NCBI GenBank assembly: GCA_003216535.1
Contig: QCIS01000004.1
Span: 93,899-157,898, forward strand
From: Prochlorococcus sp. AG-402-N08
GTDB taxonomy: Bacteria > Cyanobacteriota > Cyanobacteriia > PCC-6307 > Cyanobiaceae
Length of the DNA stretch: 64,000 bases
Direction of reading: 5' to 3'
Shown here: positions 47,995 through 54,606 of the stretch, in pieces
How the letters are laid out: each line of letters opens with the position of its first letter
Position numbering within the stretch: position 1 is the stretch's first letter
Position numbers and translations under genes: made by a program
The notes under the pieces: generated by a model
Told to the model about the DNA's origin: nothing
What the model saw: the letters and a program-made list of their open reading frames with translations, nothing else
Database searches by the model: none

Positions 47995-48237
47995 GTGGAA
48001 GACTCTTTTTGGCTTATAAATTCTGATAGATCAAGAGTAAAAAGATTTTCAAAGAATAAACAAAATAAAGATCAATTCTTTGAGTATATGTTTATTGACT
48101 CAGGGAAAATTGTTGGCTTACTTGGTAAAGAACCCCCAGTTTTAACAACAAGAGAAGAACTTAAAATAGAAAAAGCAAGAGAGGAGTGGAAAAAGTTACT
48201 AGCTCAAGGTTGGCGTAGAACTCCTGTAGTTTGGTAG
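47995..48237 (+). CDS. DUF1651-family protein
   Basis: 80 residues, GTG start directly after the previous stop. Family pattern FWLINSDRSRVKRF, then EEWKKLLAQGWRRTPVVW with the C-terminal W-x-x-L-x-x-x-G-W. DUF1651 is restricted to marine picocyanobacteria; function unknown. Unlike the copies at 52571 and 55030 it starts right at the domain, without an N-terminal extension. Confidence 0.78.
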   Translation: MEDSFWLINSDRSRVKRFSKNKQNKDQFFEYMFIDSGKIVGLLGKEPPVLTTREELKIEKAREEWKKLLAQGWRRTPVVW

Positions 48238-48243
48238 TTATTT

Positions 48244-48525
48244 TTAAGCAGCATCATATTCTTTATCTTCAAGCTCTCTCACAAATCTTTTATCTAATAA
48301 GTAGTTGTCTAAAAGCTCTGCTGCCATCAGTATCTCAGCACCATTTTTAGATACTTCTTGTGGATCTTTGTCTAATAAGTAATTGTCTATAAGCTCTAGA
48401 TTGTTATTTTCTTTAGGAAATTTTCTTTTCTCGCTGTCTAATAGCTCTCTTATGTAGTTATATACAAGCTTTTTATCGTACCCACTTTCTCTAATTTCTT
48501 TCATCATTTCGATTGGGATTTTCAT
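48244..48525 (-). CDS. Hypothetical protein with internal LxDNYLLDK repeat
   Basis: 93 residues from the ATG at 48525, which has an AGGAG nine bases upstream (a TTG nine bases earlier adds three residues). Two copies of L(I/L)DNYLLDK separated by ~26 residues reflect a DNA duplication (TCTAATAAGTA(A/G)TTGTCTA at about 48293 and 48371). Charged, helical, probably cytoplasmic. Unknown function. Confidence 0.65.
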   Translation of the reverse strand: MKIPIEMMKEIRESGYDKKLVYNYIRELLDSEKRKFPKENNNLELIDNYLLDKDPQEVSKNGAEILMAAELLDNYLLDKRFVRELEDKEYDAA

Positions 48526-48539
48526 AATCGTCAACTCCT

Positions 48540-48641
48540 ATGTGTAAGCCTATATACTCATACTCACGAACAAATAAGAGAAAAGCAAGAAAGGAATATA
48601 AGCAGTTATTGGAAGAGGGAATGCAGAGAGCATCCAACTAA
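48540..48641 (+). CDS. 33-aa basic peptide (tentative)
   Basis: MCKPIYSYSRTNKRKARKEY, then KQLLEEGMQRASN. Helical and basic; no Shine-Dalgarno, divergent from the previous gene with 14 bases between starts. Could be chance. Confidence 0.35.
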   Translation: MCKPIYSYSRTNKRKARKEYKQLLEEGMQRASN

Positions 48642-48687
48642 TCAGCATTGTTTAGTCTATTGCGACTGAGAATTCTAATCTTAAGGG

Positions 48688-48716
48688 TTGACAACTGAGT
48701 ATAAATACTCTATAAA
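48688..48716 (+). promoter_or_regulatory. Promoter of riboswitch-DUF4278 copy 2
   Basis: TTGACA (48688-48693), 17-bp spacer, TATAAA (48711-48716): a near-consensus housekeeping promoter. The start would fall at about 48723, the base of the riboswitch 5' hairpin. Confidence 0.75.
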
Positions 48717-48722
48717 TAAAGT

Positions 48723-48802
48723 GTAGTAAATACTACAAAATCGTCCGATCTACCATTTGATAGACCGCAGTACGACTCAAGCCATAGGACGGGGACTTGA
48801 GC
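48723..48802 (+). promoter_or_regulatory. Glutamine-II (downstream-peptide) riboswitch candidate, copy 2
   Basis: 5' hairpin GTAGT-AAAT-ACTAC (48723-48736), P1 CGTCC (48742-48746) with GGACG (48787-48791), a P2 hairpin TCTA/TAGA, and P3 CTCAAG (48776-48781) with CTTGAG (48796-48801). Every helix differs from copy 1 by compensatory changes while loops such as CCGCA, ACT(C/T)AAGCCATRG and GGGGACTT are conserved. AGGAG lies at 48809-48813. Confidence 0.74.
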
Positions 48803-48820
48803 AAGACCAGGAGCTGCATC

Positions 48821-48922
48821 ATGGTAAACATGTATTTTAACGGCAAATCTTTCGTATATTGCAAGAGCCAAGAAGAGAAAACAATAAAGCTTACTTATAG
48901 AGGATCTAGTTACTTGAGATAA
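48821..48922 (+). CDS. 33-aa DUF4278-type peptide under riboswitch control
   Basis: MVNMYFNGKSFVYCKSQEE, then KTIKLTYRGSSYLR. The C-terminal TYRGSSY is the DUF4278 motif, aligned with TYRGKAY of the 33-aa protein at 22757; the first motif has changed to YFNGKSF. Same length and same leader RNA as that gene, so they are paralogues with a shared regulator. AGGAG Shine-Dalgarno eight bases upstream. Confidence 0.75.
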   Translation: MVNMYFNGKSFVYCKSQEEKTIKLTYRGSSYLR

Positions 48923-48978
48923 ATAAATCTCATATCTATTAGATATTTAATAAACCATTTTTTTAGAGGTACTATGCT

Positions 48979-49113
48979 ATGAAATTTACTAATTCTCCTT
49001 TTGCCATACTCGACAAGAATATGAACGCATTAGATTATCAAAAAAGAAATCTTATAGATGAGGACTATTGGGGAAGGGAAAATGATAATCAAACAAAAGA
49101 AGATTGTAAATAA
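48979..49113 (+). CDS. 44-aa hypothetical protein
   Basis: MKFTNSPFAILDKNMNALDY, then acidic tail ending QTKEDCK. AGAGG lies upstream. Soluble, not recognised. Confidence 0.5.
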   Translation: MKFTNSPFAILDKNMNALDYQKRNLIDEDYWGRENDNQTKEDCK

Positions 49114-49150
49114 ATTACCTTTTGCCTTTTGATGATAAATAATACTTTGT

Positions 49151-49504
49151 TTATTTTGTTTTACAAAGAATATAAAGCCAGCCAAAGAAAGTAGCAAAAG
49201 CAATTATTGGTCCAATACTGTTATTCAATGGACTTAAGTATCTTTCTATTGAAAGTGGTACATATAGAATCACCAAATACCAATAGAGAGCAGATAGTAA
49301 TCCAAACAATAAAGCCAGCAGAATATAAAAAGGTAAGATATATAGTCTTCTTTTTTTAATTCTTTCCTCTGTAATATTTTCGGTTAAACCAATTCTTGAC
49401 CAATAGCCACCATTTAATTGAAGAAAAAACTTCAAAAATATTCCGTAAGTATTTATAAAAAATCTAGATAAAGCAAATAACGGTGAAATTATAAGTCGTT
49501 GCAT
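49151..49504 (-). CDS. Hypothetical membrane protein
   Basis: 117 residues with two to three helices (ILPFYILLALLFGLLSALYWYLVILY, split here as a long hydrophobic block, then IGPIIAFATFFGWLYILC). Basic between them (RIKKRRLY). Starts at the stop of the upstream 63-aa gene, so co-translated. Unknown. Confidence 0.6.
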   Translation of the reverse strand: MQRLIISPLFALSRFFINTYGIFLKFFLQLNGGYWSRIGLTENITEERIKKRRLYILPFYILLALLFGLLSALYWYLVILYVPLSIERYLSPLNNSIGPIIAFATFFGWLYILCKTK

Positions 49505-49695
49505 TAAAGCTTTAAAAATTTAATTTGTTCAGTTTTAGAAATCTGACTAATATTATTATCTTTTTTTTCTCTGTATTTCGTAAGAAAAAATACCATTGAG
49601 CTAAAAATAACTAAAAATCCTATTAATGAAATTCGATAGAAAAGGTCATCAGAAATATCAAAAAAAGCTGATCTTTTATATTTGTTTCTCATCAA
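49504..49695 (-). CDS. 63-aa single-span membrane protein
   Basis: Polar N-terminus (MMRNKYKRSAFFDISDD), one helix (ISLIGFLVIFSSMVFFLT), charged tail. Overlaps the next gene by one base (TAATG). Unknown. Confidence 0.55.
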   Translation of the reverse strand: MMRNKYKRSAFFDISDDLFYRISLIGFLVIFSSMVFFLTKYREKKDNNISQISKTEQIKFLKL

Positions 49696-49721
49696 AAAAA
49701 GAGGGTTGTTTTACCCTCTAA
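49693..49721 (-). terminator. Terminator with conserved upstream tag (copy C)
   Basis: Minus strand AGAGGGTAAAACAACCCTCT followed by T7, ending the DUF3303 gene. The tag TTGAAAGTCGA lies just upstream, as in copies at 19062 and 19366. It overlaps the start of the 63-aa gene. Confidence 0.75.
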
Positions 49722-49775
49722 TGTAGATCGACTTTCAATTACTGGCTTTTAGTGATGCAAGTAGTAAGCGTTTCG

Positions 49776-50057
49776 CTAACGATAGAGAGCTACTGATTCA
49801 TCTAAATCTGCACAAGGTTCAATTTTAAACTCCATTAATTCTCTCCAAGGTTTCCATTGTTGCCAAATAGTTTCTAAAGAGTCTGTATCTACTACAGAGT
49901 AACCGTTTCCGTGTTGAGGCAAGAAAATCCATGATTTAACGTCATAATTATCTGGTCTATTTTGTGGACCTCCTTTGTCGTACCATTCTGTTAACATTTT
50001 GGCTCCCTTTTCTTGCGCGGCTGTATCAGAGAACTTATAAGAAATTAAAAAAAGCAT
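49776..50057 (-). CDS. DUF3303-family protein
   Basis: 93 residues: MLFLISYKFSD, KMLTEWYDKGGPQNRP, WIFLPQHGNGYSVVDTDSLE and IWQQWKPWRELMEFKIEPC. Ferredoxin-like small domain of unknown function. Paralogue of 62759-63070 in the same island, with about 55-60% visible identity. Confidence 0.8.
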   Translation of the reverse strand: MLFLISYKFSDTAAQEKGAKMLTEWYDKGGPQNRPDNYDVKSWIFLPQHGNGYSVVDTDSLETIWQQWKPWRELMEFKIEPCADLDESVALYR

Positions 50058-50221
50058 AGATAAAAAAATAATTAAAACTTATTTTAGAACTCTTACATTT
50101 TAAAATAACTTGATTTGAAAGTTGAATCATAAATATGACTTAATAAATTTCCGTAAATTATCTGCTACTCACAGTTGAGCTTTTTATATAACATAATAAG
50201 TTTACATAAAGTAACAATTAA

Positions 50222-50416
50222 ATGAAAAGACTTATTCCTTATATAGCCTTTGCTTGTTTAACTGGTTTTACAGCTTCGACCGGGTTGCCAGTTATGGCAG
50301 GAGGTTGTAGCAGCCATATGAATAAAAAAGCAGAGATCAAATGTGCTGAAGACGATACTGAGTGTCAAATTGAAAAAGCTGAAAAGTTTGATTTAAAAGA
50401 TTCTCTCAAGTCATAA
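50222..50416 (+). CDS. Small exported Cys-containing protein
   Basis: 64 residues with a signal peptide (LIPYIAFACLTGFTASTGLPVMA) and a short acidic mature part with three cysteines (GGCSSH, IKCAEDDTECQ). Periplasmic or lumenal; unknown. Followed four bases later by the next small gene. Confidence 0.6.
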   Translation: MKRLIPYIAFACLTGFTASTGLPVMAGGCSSHMNKKAEIKCAEDDTECQIEKAEKFDLKDSLKS

Positions 50417-50420
50417 AATT

Positions 50421-50525
50421 ATGACTCAAATCAATTTATTTATGAACTCTGCTCCAAGAGATTTGATTGAGTTCATATTCTTTGCAGCCGTTGGTTTCAC
50501 TGCAGGTTCCTTGGGACTAATTTAA
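50421..50525 (+). CDS. 34-aa single-span membrane peptide
   Basis: MTQINLFMNSAPRDLIEF, then IFFAAVGFTAGSLGLI. One helix; directly downstream of the exported Cys protein. Unknown. Confidence 0.5.
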   Translation: MTQINLFMNSAPRDLIEFIFFAAVGFTAGSLGLI

Positions 50526-50645
50526 AAATAGAAATTTTATATTCTTTATTTCTCCTAACCTTTTAAAGTTTTTCTTTCTTTTTAACTGATGAATTGCTTA
50601 TTGAGAGATTTAATTAATCAAAAAAAATTTAAAAATTTTTTTAAA

Positions 50646-50789
50646 TTATCTTTTATAAATAAACTTTTGTATGTCTTCGAAAAGATTAGATTTTGACCTA
50701 AAAAATCCATTGCTTTTTAAATAAGATTTTCCTTTCTCAATATTTTCAATTCGTTTTTCATAAGAATTTTCATCTAAATCTTTTTGCAT
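50646..50789 (-). CDS. 47-aa charged hypothetical protein
   Basis: MQKDLDENSYEKRIENIEKG, then KSYLKSNGFFRSKSNLFED and so on. Helical, soluble. No clear ribosome-binding site. Unknown. Confidence 0.45.
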   Translation of the reverse strand: MQKDLDENSYEKRIENIEKGKSYLKSNGFFRSKSNLFEDIQKFIYKR

Positions 50790-51052
50790 AGAAAAATAGT
50801 CGGACCCTTATTCTGAATAATGCTCACAAAAAAGAGGTTACCTTAAATACAAATTTCAAGATCTTTTTGAATTGCTTCTCATTCAAACTAAAGATCTAAT
50901 AAAAAAGTTTTTTTCTTCAATTTCTAATATTAATAATGAAAAATAAATTAAAAATAAAATTCTTAGAAAAAAGTTGATTTAGGTAGGAAACACTACATCA
51001 ATTGCCTATTAGGAATAATTAATGTGTAAATATAAATCTATTTTGAATAACT

Positions 51053-51181
51053 ATGGAATTCGCTAAAAAATTCATGACCGAAAAAGCCGAAAAGCTTAAC
51101 GGTAAAGCTGCAATGCTTGGAATGTTCGCTCTTATAGGGGCTTACTATTTTACTGGTCAAATTGTTCCAGGTATTTTCTAA
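51053..51181 (+). CDS. hli: High-light-inducible protein (Hli)
   Basis: 42 residues: EKAEKLNGKAAMLGMFALIG followed by AYYFTGQIVPGIF. This is the E-x-x-N-G-(R/K)-x-A-M-x-G chlorophyll-binding helix of one-helix LHC-like proteins; here Lys replaces Arg after N-G. Hli proteins bind chlorophyll and carotenoid in thylakoids and protect photosystem assembly in strong light. A strong terminator follows. Confidence 0.92.
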   Translation: MEFAKKFMTEKAEKLNGKAAMLGMFALIGAYYFTGQIVPGIF

Positions 51182-51203
51182 AGAAAAATTATTAAAACTT
51201 TTT

Positions 51204-51235
51204 GAGGGGGTTGGGAATTTCCAACCCCTTTTTTA
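51204..51235 (+). terminator. Terminator of hli
   Basis: GGGGTTGG-GAATTT-CCAACCCC followed by T6, the strongest stem-loop in the island. Confidence 0.9.
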
Positions 51236-51243
51236 TTAAATGA

Positions 51244-51381
51244 CTAAGAACCCCTCGATAACTTGTTTTTCATATCCTCAATATTTTTTATTAGTTTGTC
51301 TAACCATCCTGTATTTTCTTCCGGATTTAGATATTTAATTTTGGGTTGATTAATTTCAAGTGTTTCGAAATCTCCACTCAT
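51244..51381 (-). CDS. 45-aa hypothetical protein
   Basis: MSGDFETLEINQPKIKYLNP, then EENTGWLDKLIKNIEDMKNK. GGAG seven bases before the ATG. Soluble with a C-terminal helix; convergent with hli and ending at its terminator. Unknown. Confidence 0.6.
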   Translation of the reverse strand: MSGDFETLEINQPKIKYLNPEENTGWLDKLIKNIEDMKNKLSRGS

Positions 51382-51608
51382 AAATTCTCCTTTGTATATT
51401 TGTTTAACTACACCTTTGTTCTAATTGATTTGAATAAAATACTGCGTACATAATGTGTGCGGTTTAAAGAACATTTAGGTACGGAAAGAGGTATTTTTTT
51501 TTAGTCACTTAAACCTATGGCTTACCTAGATTGAAAATATGGTTGTTATGAATCGGTTGCGTTGCTACAACTGAAATAAACCATAAACTCTCAATTGCAT
51601 TTAATAAA

Positions 51609-51791
51609 ATGACTTACTACAGTTGCTTTGATCAAAAAGGAAACATTATTGCTCGTTGTCAGACTAAACAAGATATAAATGTTTTAAAGAAAATGGGTAG
51701 ACCAATAGTGGAAATAAAAGAAATGAAAAAAGAGGAATCAATTGTTTGTTCTTTAACTGGTAGTCCATCCGATTACAACGAAGATTATTAA
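51609..51791 (+). CDS. 60-aa hypothetical protein
   Basis: MTYYSCFDQKGNIIARCQTK opens with a strand-turn-strand and two Cys, then KKMGRPIVEIKEMKKEE. Soluble; four bases before the next ATG. Unknown, resembles small picocyanobacterial orphan proteins. Confidence 0.6.
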   Translation: MTYYSCFDQKGNIIARCQTKQDINVLKKMGRPIVEIKEMKKEESIVCSLTGSPSDYNEDY

Positions 51792-51795
51792 GAGT

Positions 51796-51927
51796 ATGAC
51801 TCAAAGAACACTTCAATTAAATCAACATGGAAGATCAGTAGTTCTTTTGTTGGTTGCATTGAATAGCATTTATACTTTCTTTTCTACTTTTGAGAAAGCA
51901 TTAACTGATCGCGAGAAAGCGAGATAA
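51796..51927 (+). CDS. 43-aa hypothetical protein
   Basis: MTQRTLQLNQHGRSVVLLLV, then ALNSIYTFFSTFEKAL with a charged end. Amphipathic to membrane-associated. Likely co-transcribed with the 60-aa gene; terminator at 51979. Confidence 0.55.
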   Translation: MTQRTLQLNQHGRSVVLLLVALNSIYTFFSTFEKALTDREKAR

Positions 51928-51978
51928 AAATATTTAGGTATTTGTGGATTAACAGTCAATCAATAAAATTTAAGACAT

Positions 51979-52010
51979 AAAAAAAAGACCCTGTTACAGG
52001 TCTTTTTTTT
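51979..52010. terminator. Bidirectional terminator
   Basis: AAAAAAGACC-CTGTTACA-GGTCTTTTTT, flanked by A8 and T8 tracts. Ends the 60/43-aa operon. Confidence 0.82.
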
Positions 52011-52383
52011 ATGGTGACGACAGAAAGGAGATCTATTTAATAATCAGATTAAGAATTTTCTTAGAAATTAGTTTTGGAAGTAAAAGCGATTACTCACTTC
52101 TTCATGCTTTACAAACGACTTTATTTTTAAGATAGTTCAAAATTAATCCCGAAAGTTTAATTACTGATTACTTAACTTTTTTACCGGAAAGGTTAGAGAA
52201 GTTAAATTACCTTGGTATTTTTAAGACCATGGATTAGTGAAGATCTAGTTGGTCAACCTTGGTCGAGTTGATCACCAAAGCTGTCGTCTTATAAAATTAA
52301 TCGGGCTCAAATATTTTGCATGAATCCTTAAGATTGATTTAATCATGATTAATTAAATCTTTAATCATCTGACTACATCATCT

Positions 52384-52465
52384 CGATGCAACAGAGAACT
52401 GACGGGGATCCGGTTTTACTTATCAAAATCATTGCCATAACTGACTTTTGATATGTATTTTATTT
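52384..52465 (+). repeat. Direct repeat, right copy (6S RNA 3' end plus terminator)
   Basis: CGATGCAACAGAGAACTGAC continuing GGGGATCCGGT, one mismatch in 31 to the end of the 6S-like RNA, then TATCAAAA...TTTTGATA as terminator stem. The 5' and middle parts of the RNA are not repeated here. Distance to the left copy is 4709 bp. Confidence 0.72.
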
Positions 52466-52515
52466 TTTAGGAATAGCCGAACTGTTTTTATTAAATAATT
52501 TACTTGCCAAATTAC

Positions 52516-52545
52516 TTGACGATCCATTTCTAATGTATTTATATT
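52516..52545 (+). promoter_or_regulatory. Promoter of DUF1651 operon
   Basis: TTGACG (52516-52521) and TATATT (52540-52545), spacer 18. The downstream TTTATATTAATAGTACA is repeated almost exactly before the DUF1651 gene at 55030. Confidence 0.65.
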
Positions 52546-52570
52546 AATAGTACACATGTATTACTAAGTA

Positions 52571-52870
52571 ATGACTTTAGGAGGAGCTAATGTTTGGACT
52601 AATTTTTCTTACGGTTATCGTAATGAGTCCCCAAGTGGTTGGTTGCTTAGCCCAGACCGCAGCAGATTAATTTTATTTACAAGGAATAAAAAATCTCCAA
52701 GAAATAGTATGAGAATTTTTGCTCATTCATATTATGCAAATGATCTTGGTGAGCCAATGGCAATTAAATCATCAACTCAAATGTATTTGGATAATGCTTG
52801 GGATAAATGGCATGACCTTCAATTAGAAGGTTGGACTTTTGAAGAACTTGAATTACCTGAATCACTATGA
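52571..52870 (+). CDS. DUF1651-family protein
   Basis: 99 residues with an ~18-residue N-terminal extension (MTLGGANVWTNFSYGYRNE) before the domain core SGWLLSPDRSRLILFTR, HSYYANDLGEPMAI and WDKWHDLQLEGWTFEELE. The ATG has no Shine-Dalgarno, whereas AGGAGG just inside the gene serves an ATG in the +1 frame at 52590. The extension may not be translated as drawn. First of three coupled genes. Confidence 0.7.
   Translation: MTLGGANVWTNFSYGYRNESPSGWLLSPDRSRLILFTRNKKSPRNSMRIFAHSYYANDLGEPMAIKSSTQMYLDNAWDKWHDLQLEGWTFEELELPESL
52590..52670 (+). CDS. Overlapping 26-aa hydrophobic peptide (candidate)
   Basis: MFGLIFLTVIVMSPQVVGC plus LAQTAAD, in +1 frame inside the DUF1651 gene. Preceded by AGGAGG at five-base spacing. 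The sister gene at 55049 has a same-length peptide MFGLIFIVAALLTPQLAGC plus LTKRVVY, with hydrophobic positions kept although the DUF1651 frame differs there. Ends in a lipobox-like VGC. Confidence 0.5.
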   Translation: MFGLIFLTVIVMSPQVVGCLAQTAAD

Positions 52871-53007
52871 CTAACTTAAATCCAATCAAAAAAAAACTAT
52901 CAAAAGTAGATAGAAAGATATCTATTAAAGACTCATCACAATTATTAGCAGAATTTTTTAATGGTGTTGTCATTGAACTTGATGAAGAATATAAATATGA
53001 CTCATAA
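52867..53007 (+). CDS. 46-aa hypothetical protein
   Basis: MTNLNPIKKKLSKVDRKISI, then LLAEFFNGVVIELDEE. Basic N-terminus, acidic C-terminus. ATGA overlap with the DUF1651 stop shows coupling. Unknown. Confidence 0.6.
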   Translation: MTNLNPIKKKLSKVDRKISIKDSSQLLAEFFNGVVIELDEEYKYDS

Positions 53008-53149
53008 AGAATTGATAGATCAAGTTTCCGCAAATTTATTTAAACAAAGCGGAAAGTTAGAAAGTAGAAGATCTTGGTTAGTAATGAGAAATTATCTCGA
53101 GCAATTAGATAGCGAACAACTTAAATCCATGCTTAAGGACCACGGATGA
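52997..53149 (+). CDS. 50-aa hypothetical protein
   Basis: MTHKELIDQVSANLFKQSGK, then RSWLVMRNYLEQLDSEQLKS. Helical, soluble. Overlaps the 46-aa gene by 11 bases, third gene of the DUF1651 operon. An upstream ATG at 52961 is less likely. Confidence 0.6.
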   Translation: MTHKELIDQVSANLFKQSGKLESRRSWLVMRNYLEQLDSEQLKSMLKDHG

Positions 53150-53174
53150 TTTAAAAACTTTATTTATGAATTAT

Positions 53175-53288
53175 TTATTTGGTTTTTATTTTTTTCTTAA
53201 TTCTTAGAAAACCATAAGTTCCAAAGCCAACCAAAAACATGTCCAAGTAAATATGCCAAGTAGGAAAAATCTGGTGTATTAATTCCAT
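53175..53288 (-). CDS. 37-aa single-span membrane peptide
   Basis: MELIHQIFPTWHIYLDMFLV, then GFGTYGFLRIKKKIKTK. One helix with a basic tail. Starts at the last base of the mini-ligase gene (TAATG), so it is translationally coupled to it. Confidence 0.55.
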   Translation of the reverse strand: MELIHQIFPTWHIYLDMFLVGFGTYGFLRIKKKIKTK

Positions 53289-54037
53289 TAACTTTTTATT
53301 GCCACTTGCCAATAAGGATAATCTAAATTTGATTTTTCTATAATTAATTGTAATTTTCTAGAATTTATTTTTACTACTATTCCATCTGTTGGATATTTCA
53401 TGAAAAGCTTCCCTTCTAGCCATTTTTTTCTAAATACTTCAACTTGGCTTGTAAAGTTGCATGAAATATCCTGAGGGATCGTGAAGCCAAGCTTTGAAAG
53501 ACTCTTTTTGGACTCATATTGGTTAAGTTTTGAATTAAGTATTTGAAATGCGCAGAAGCTAAGACTTTCAGAAAATCCTTCTTTAGCTCTCAGAAATCCA
53601 GAAGAGATTCTTTGTGAGATATTTGGACTTTGGTTGGGTGCGTATAATTCGCCTCTAACTTGAAGAACTCCTTTTAAAGGAAGATTATTGGGAATGTCTT
53701 GGACTTTAATAAGTTTACTTGTAACGTCAGTCCCTTTTCTTGAAACTGCTTTCTCAAGGGTTCCATTCCTATATTGCAAAGCAACAGCACAACCATCAAT
53801 TTTGGGTTCAATTAATAATCTGGTATCTGCTAATAATCCTTTTAAAAATTCATCTATTGAATTCTTTTCTAATGAAGGTAAAACTAGTTTATTTTTCTTT
53901 TTAAAGTAATCACAATTAGGATTTGTTCTTAATAAATTCTTTTCAAGTTGGTCGAACTGAGTATCAGAAATTAAAGAGTTACCATTTCTATAATTATCGT
54001 CATACCATTCAACTCTTTCTTCTAAATAAGTCTTCAT
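53288..54037 (-). CDS. Stand-alone NAD+-dependent DNA ligase adenylation domain (mini-LigA)
   Basis: 249 residues, about a third of a LigA. Residues ~1-60 match the NMN-binding Ia region (DDNYRNGNSLISDTQFDQL). Then motif I EPKIDG with the adenylated Lys (K79), motif III VRGE (~128-130), FCAFQIL (IIIa-like), motif IV DGIVVKI (~218-224) and motif V WQVAIK (K248) at the very end. The OB-fold, zinc finger, helix-hairpin-helix and BRCT domains are absent. The usual RGDG loop is shortened to SRKGTDVT. Could form ligase-adenylate but probably not seal nicks alone. Lies in an operon with two small membrane proteins. Confidence 0.85.
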   Translation of the reverse strand: MKTYLEERVEWYDDNYRNGNSLISDTQFDQLEKNLLRTNPNCDYFKKKNKLVLPSLEKNSIDEFLKGLLADTRLLIEPKIDGCAVALQYRNGTLEKAVSRKGTDVTSKLIKVQDIPNNLPLKGVLQVRGELYAPNQSPNISQRISSGFLRAKEGFSESLSFCAFQILNSKLNQYESKKSLSKLGFTIPQDISCNFTSQVEVFRKKWLEGKLFMKYPTDGIVVKINSRKLQLIIEKSNLDYPYWQVAIKS

Positions 54038-54244
54038 TTAATACGATGGTTTAAGTTTTTGGCTAGGGATCCAATTTGGTTTATCTATCATCCATTTTTC
54101 TCTATCTTCATATTTAACAGTCCATAAAATAAACGAAGAAATTTGTTTAAGAGATATGCCAACCACATATCTTGTTTTTGGACTTAGTGATATAAATCCA
54201 ATTAATAAAATTAATAAAATAAGTTTAAAAATACCTTTAATCAT
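54038..54244 (-). CDS. 68-aa single-span membrane protein
   Basis: N-terminal helix (IFKLILLILLIGFISL), then a soluble tail with WTVKYEDREKWMIDKPNW. Its stop abuts the mini-LigA start codon, so the two are coupled. Unknown. Confidence 0.55.
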   Translation of the reverse strand: MIKGIFKLILLILLIGFISLSPKTRYVVGISLKQISSFILWTVKYEDREKWMIDKPNWIPSQKLKPSY

Positions 54245-54274
54245 TTAAAAATCAGCGTAATTTTTACAAACTTT

Positions 54275-54532
54275 TTAATTAATGCAATTTTTATAACCTT
54301 CAATCTTCGCTAATTCATCTATGTTTAATGAAGTTTCTTCTAATAAAGTTTCTCCGATATCGTCTTTATTAAATTTAGTTAATGCTCCTTTAGTGGAGTA
54401 CTTAATGCATTGGTTTTTATAGTTTGCTTCTTTGACAACAGGAGACAAATAAAAACCAAACAAGATGATAAAAGCCCCATAGGTTACAACTTTTCTGTGG
54501 TTTTTCCACCATTCATAAAATTTATTGGTCAC
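54275..54532 (-). CDS. 85-aa membrane-anchored protein
   Basis: One N-terminal helix (VVTYGAFIILFGFYL), then ~60 soluble residues with two Cys (NQCIKYS, YKNCIN). Probably first gene of the mini-LigA operon (30-base gap). Unknown. Confidence 0.6.
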   Translation of the reverse strand: MTNKFYEWWKNHRKVVTYGAFIILFGFYLSPVVKEANYKNQCIKYSTKGALTKFNKDDIGETLLEETSLNIDELAKIEGYKNCIN

Positions 54533-54606
54533 GAAAAATAAATAGCTAAACTTTATTCTAAATTGATTGTCAACAATTTACTTTAGTAATTGAAGGACTG
54601 CTTAAT

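Larger units (their letters stand above)
51928..52570. other. Long non-coding region between small genes
   Basis: Holds a terminator (51979-52010), the right copy of the 6S 3'-end repeat (52384-52465) and the DUF1651 promoter (52516). An imperfect inverted repeat (GGTCAACCTTGGTCGAGTTGATCACC cut by mismatches, about 52252-52277) is also present. No ORF. Confidence 0.6.

Noticed and set aside
50800..50939. Open frame YLKYKFQDLFELLLIQTKDL and onwards, ending at 50939
   Set aside because: Reads like protein but has no start codon after its upstream stop. Possibly a decayed gene; too little to annotate.
52252..52277. Imperfect palindrome GGTCAACC...GGTTGATC-type as an operator or hairpin
   Set aside because: Several mismatches and no adjacent promoter; kept only as a note within the non-coding region.
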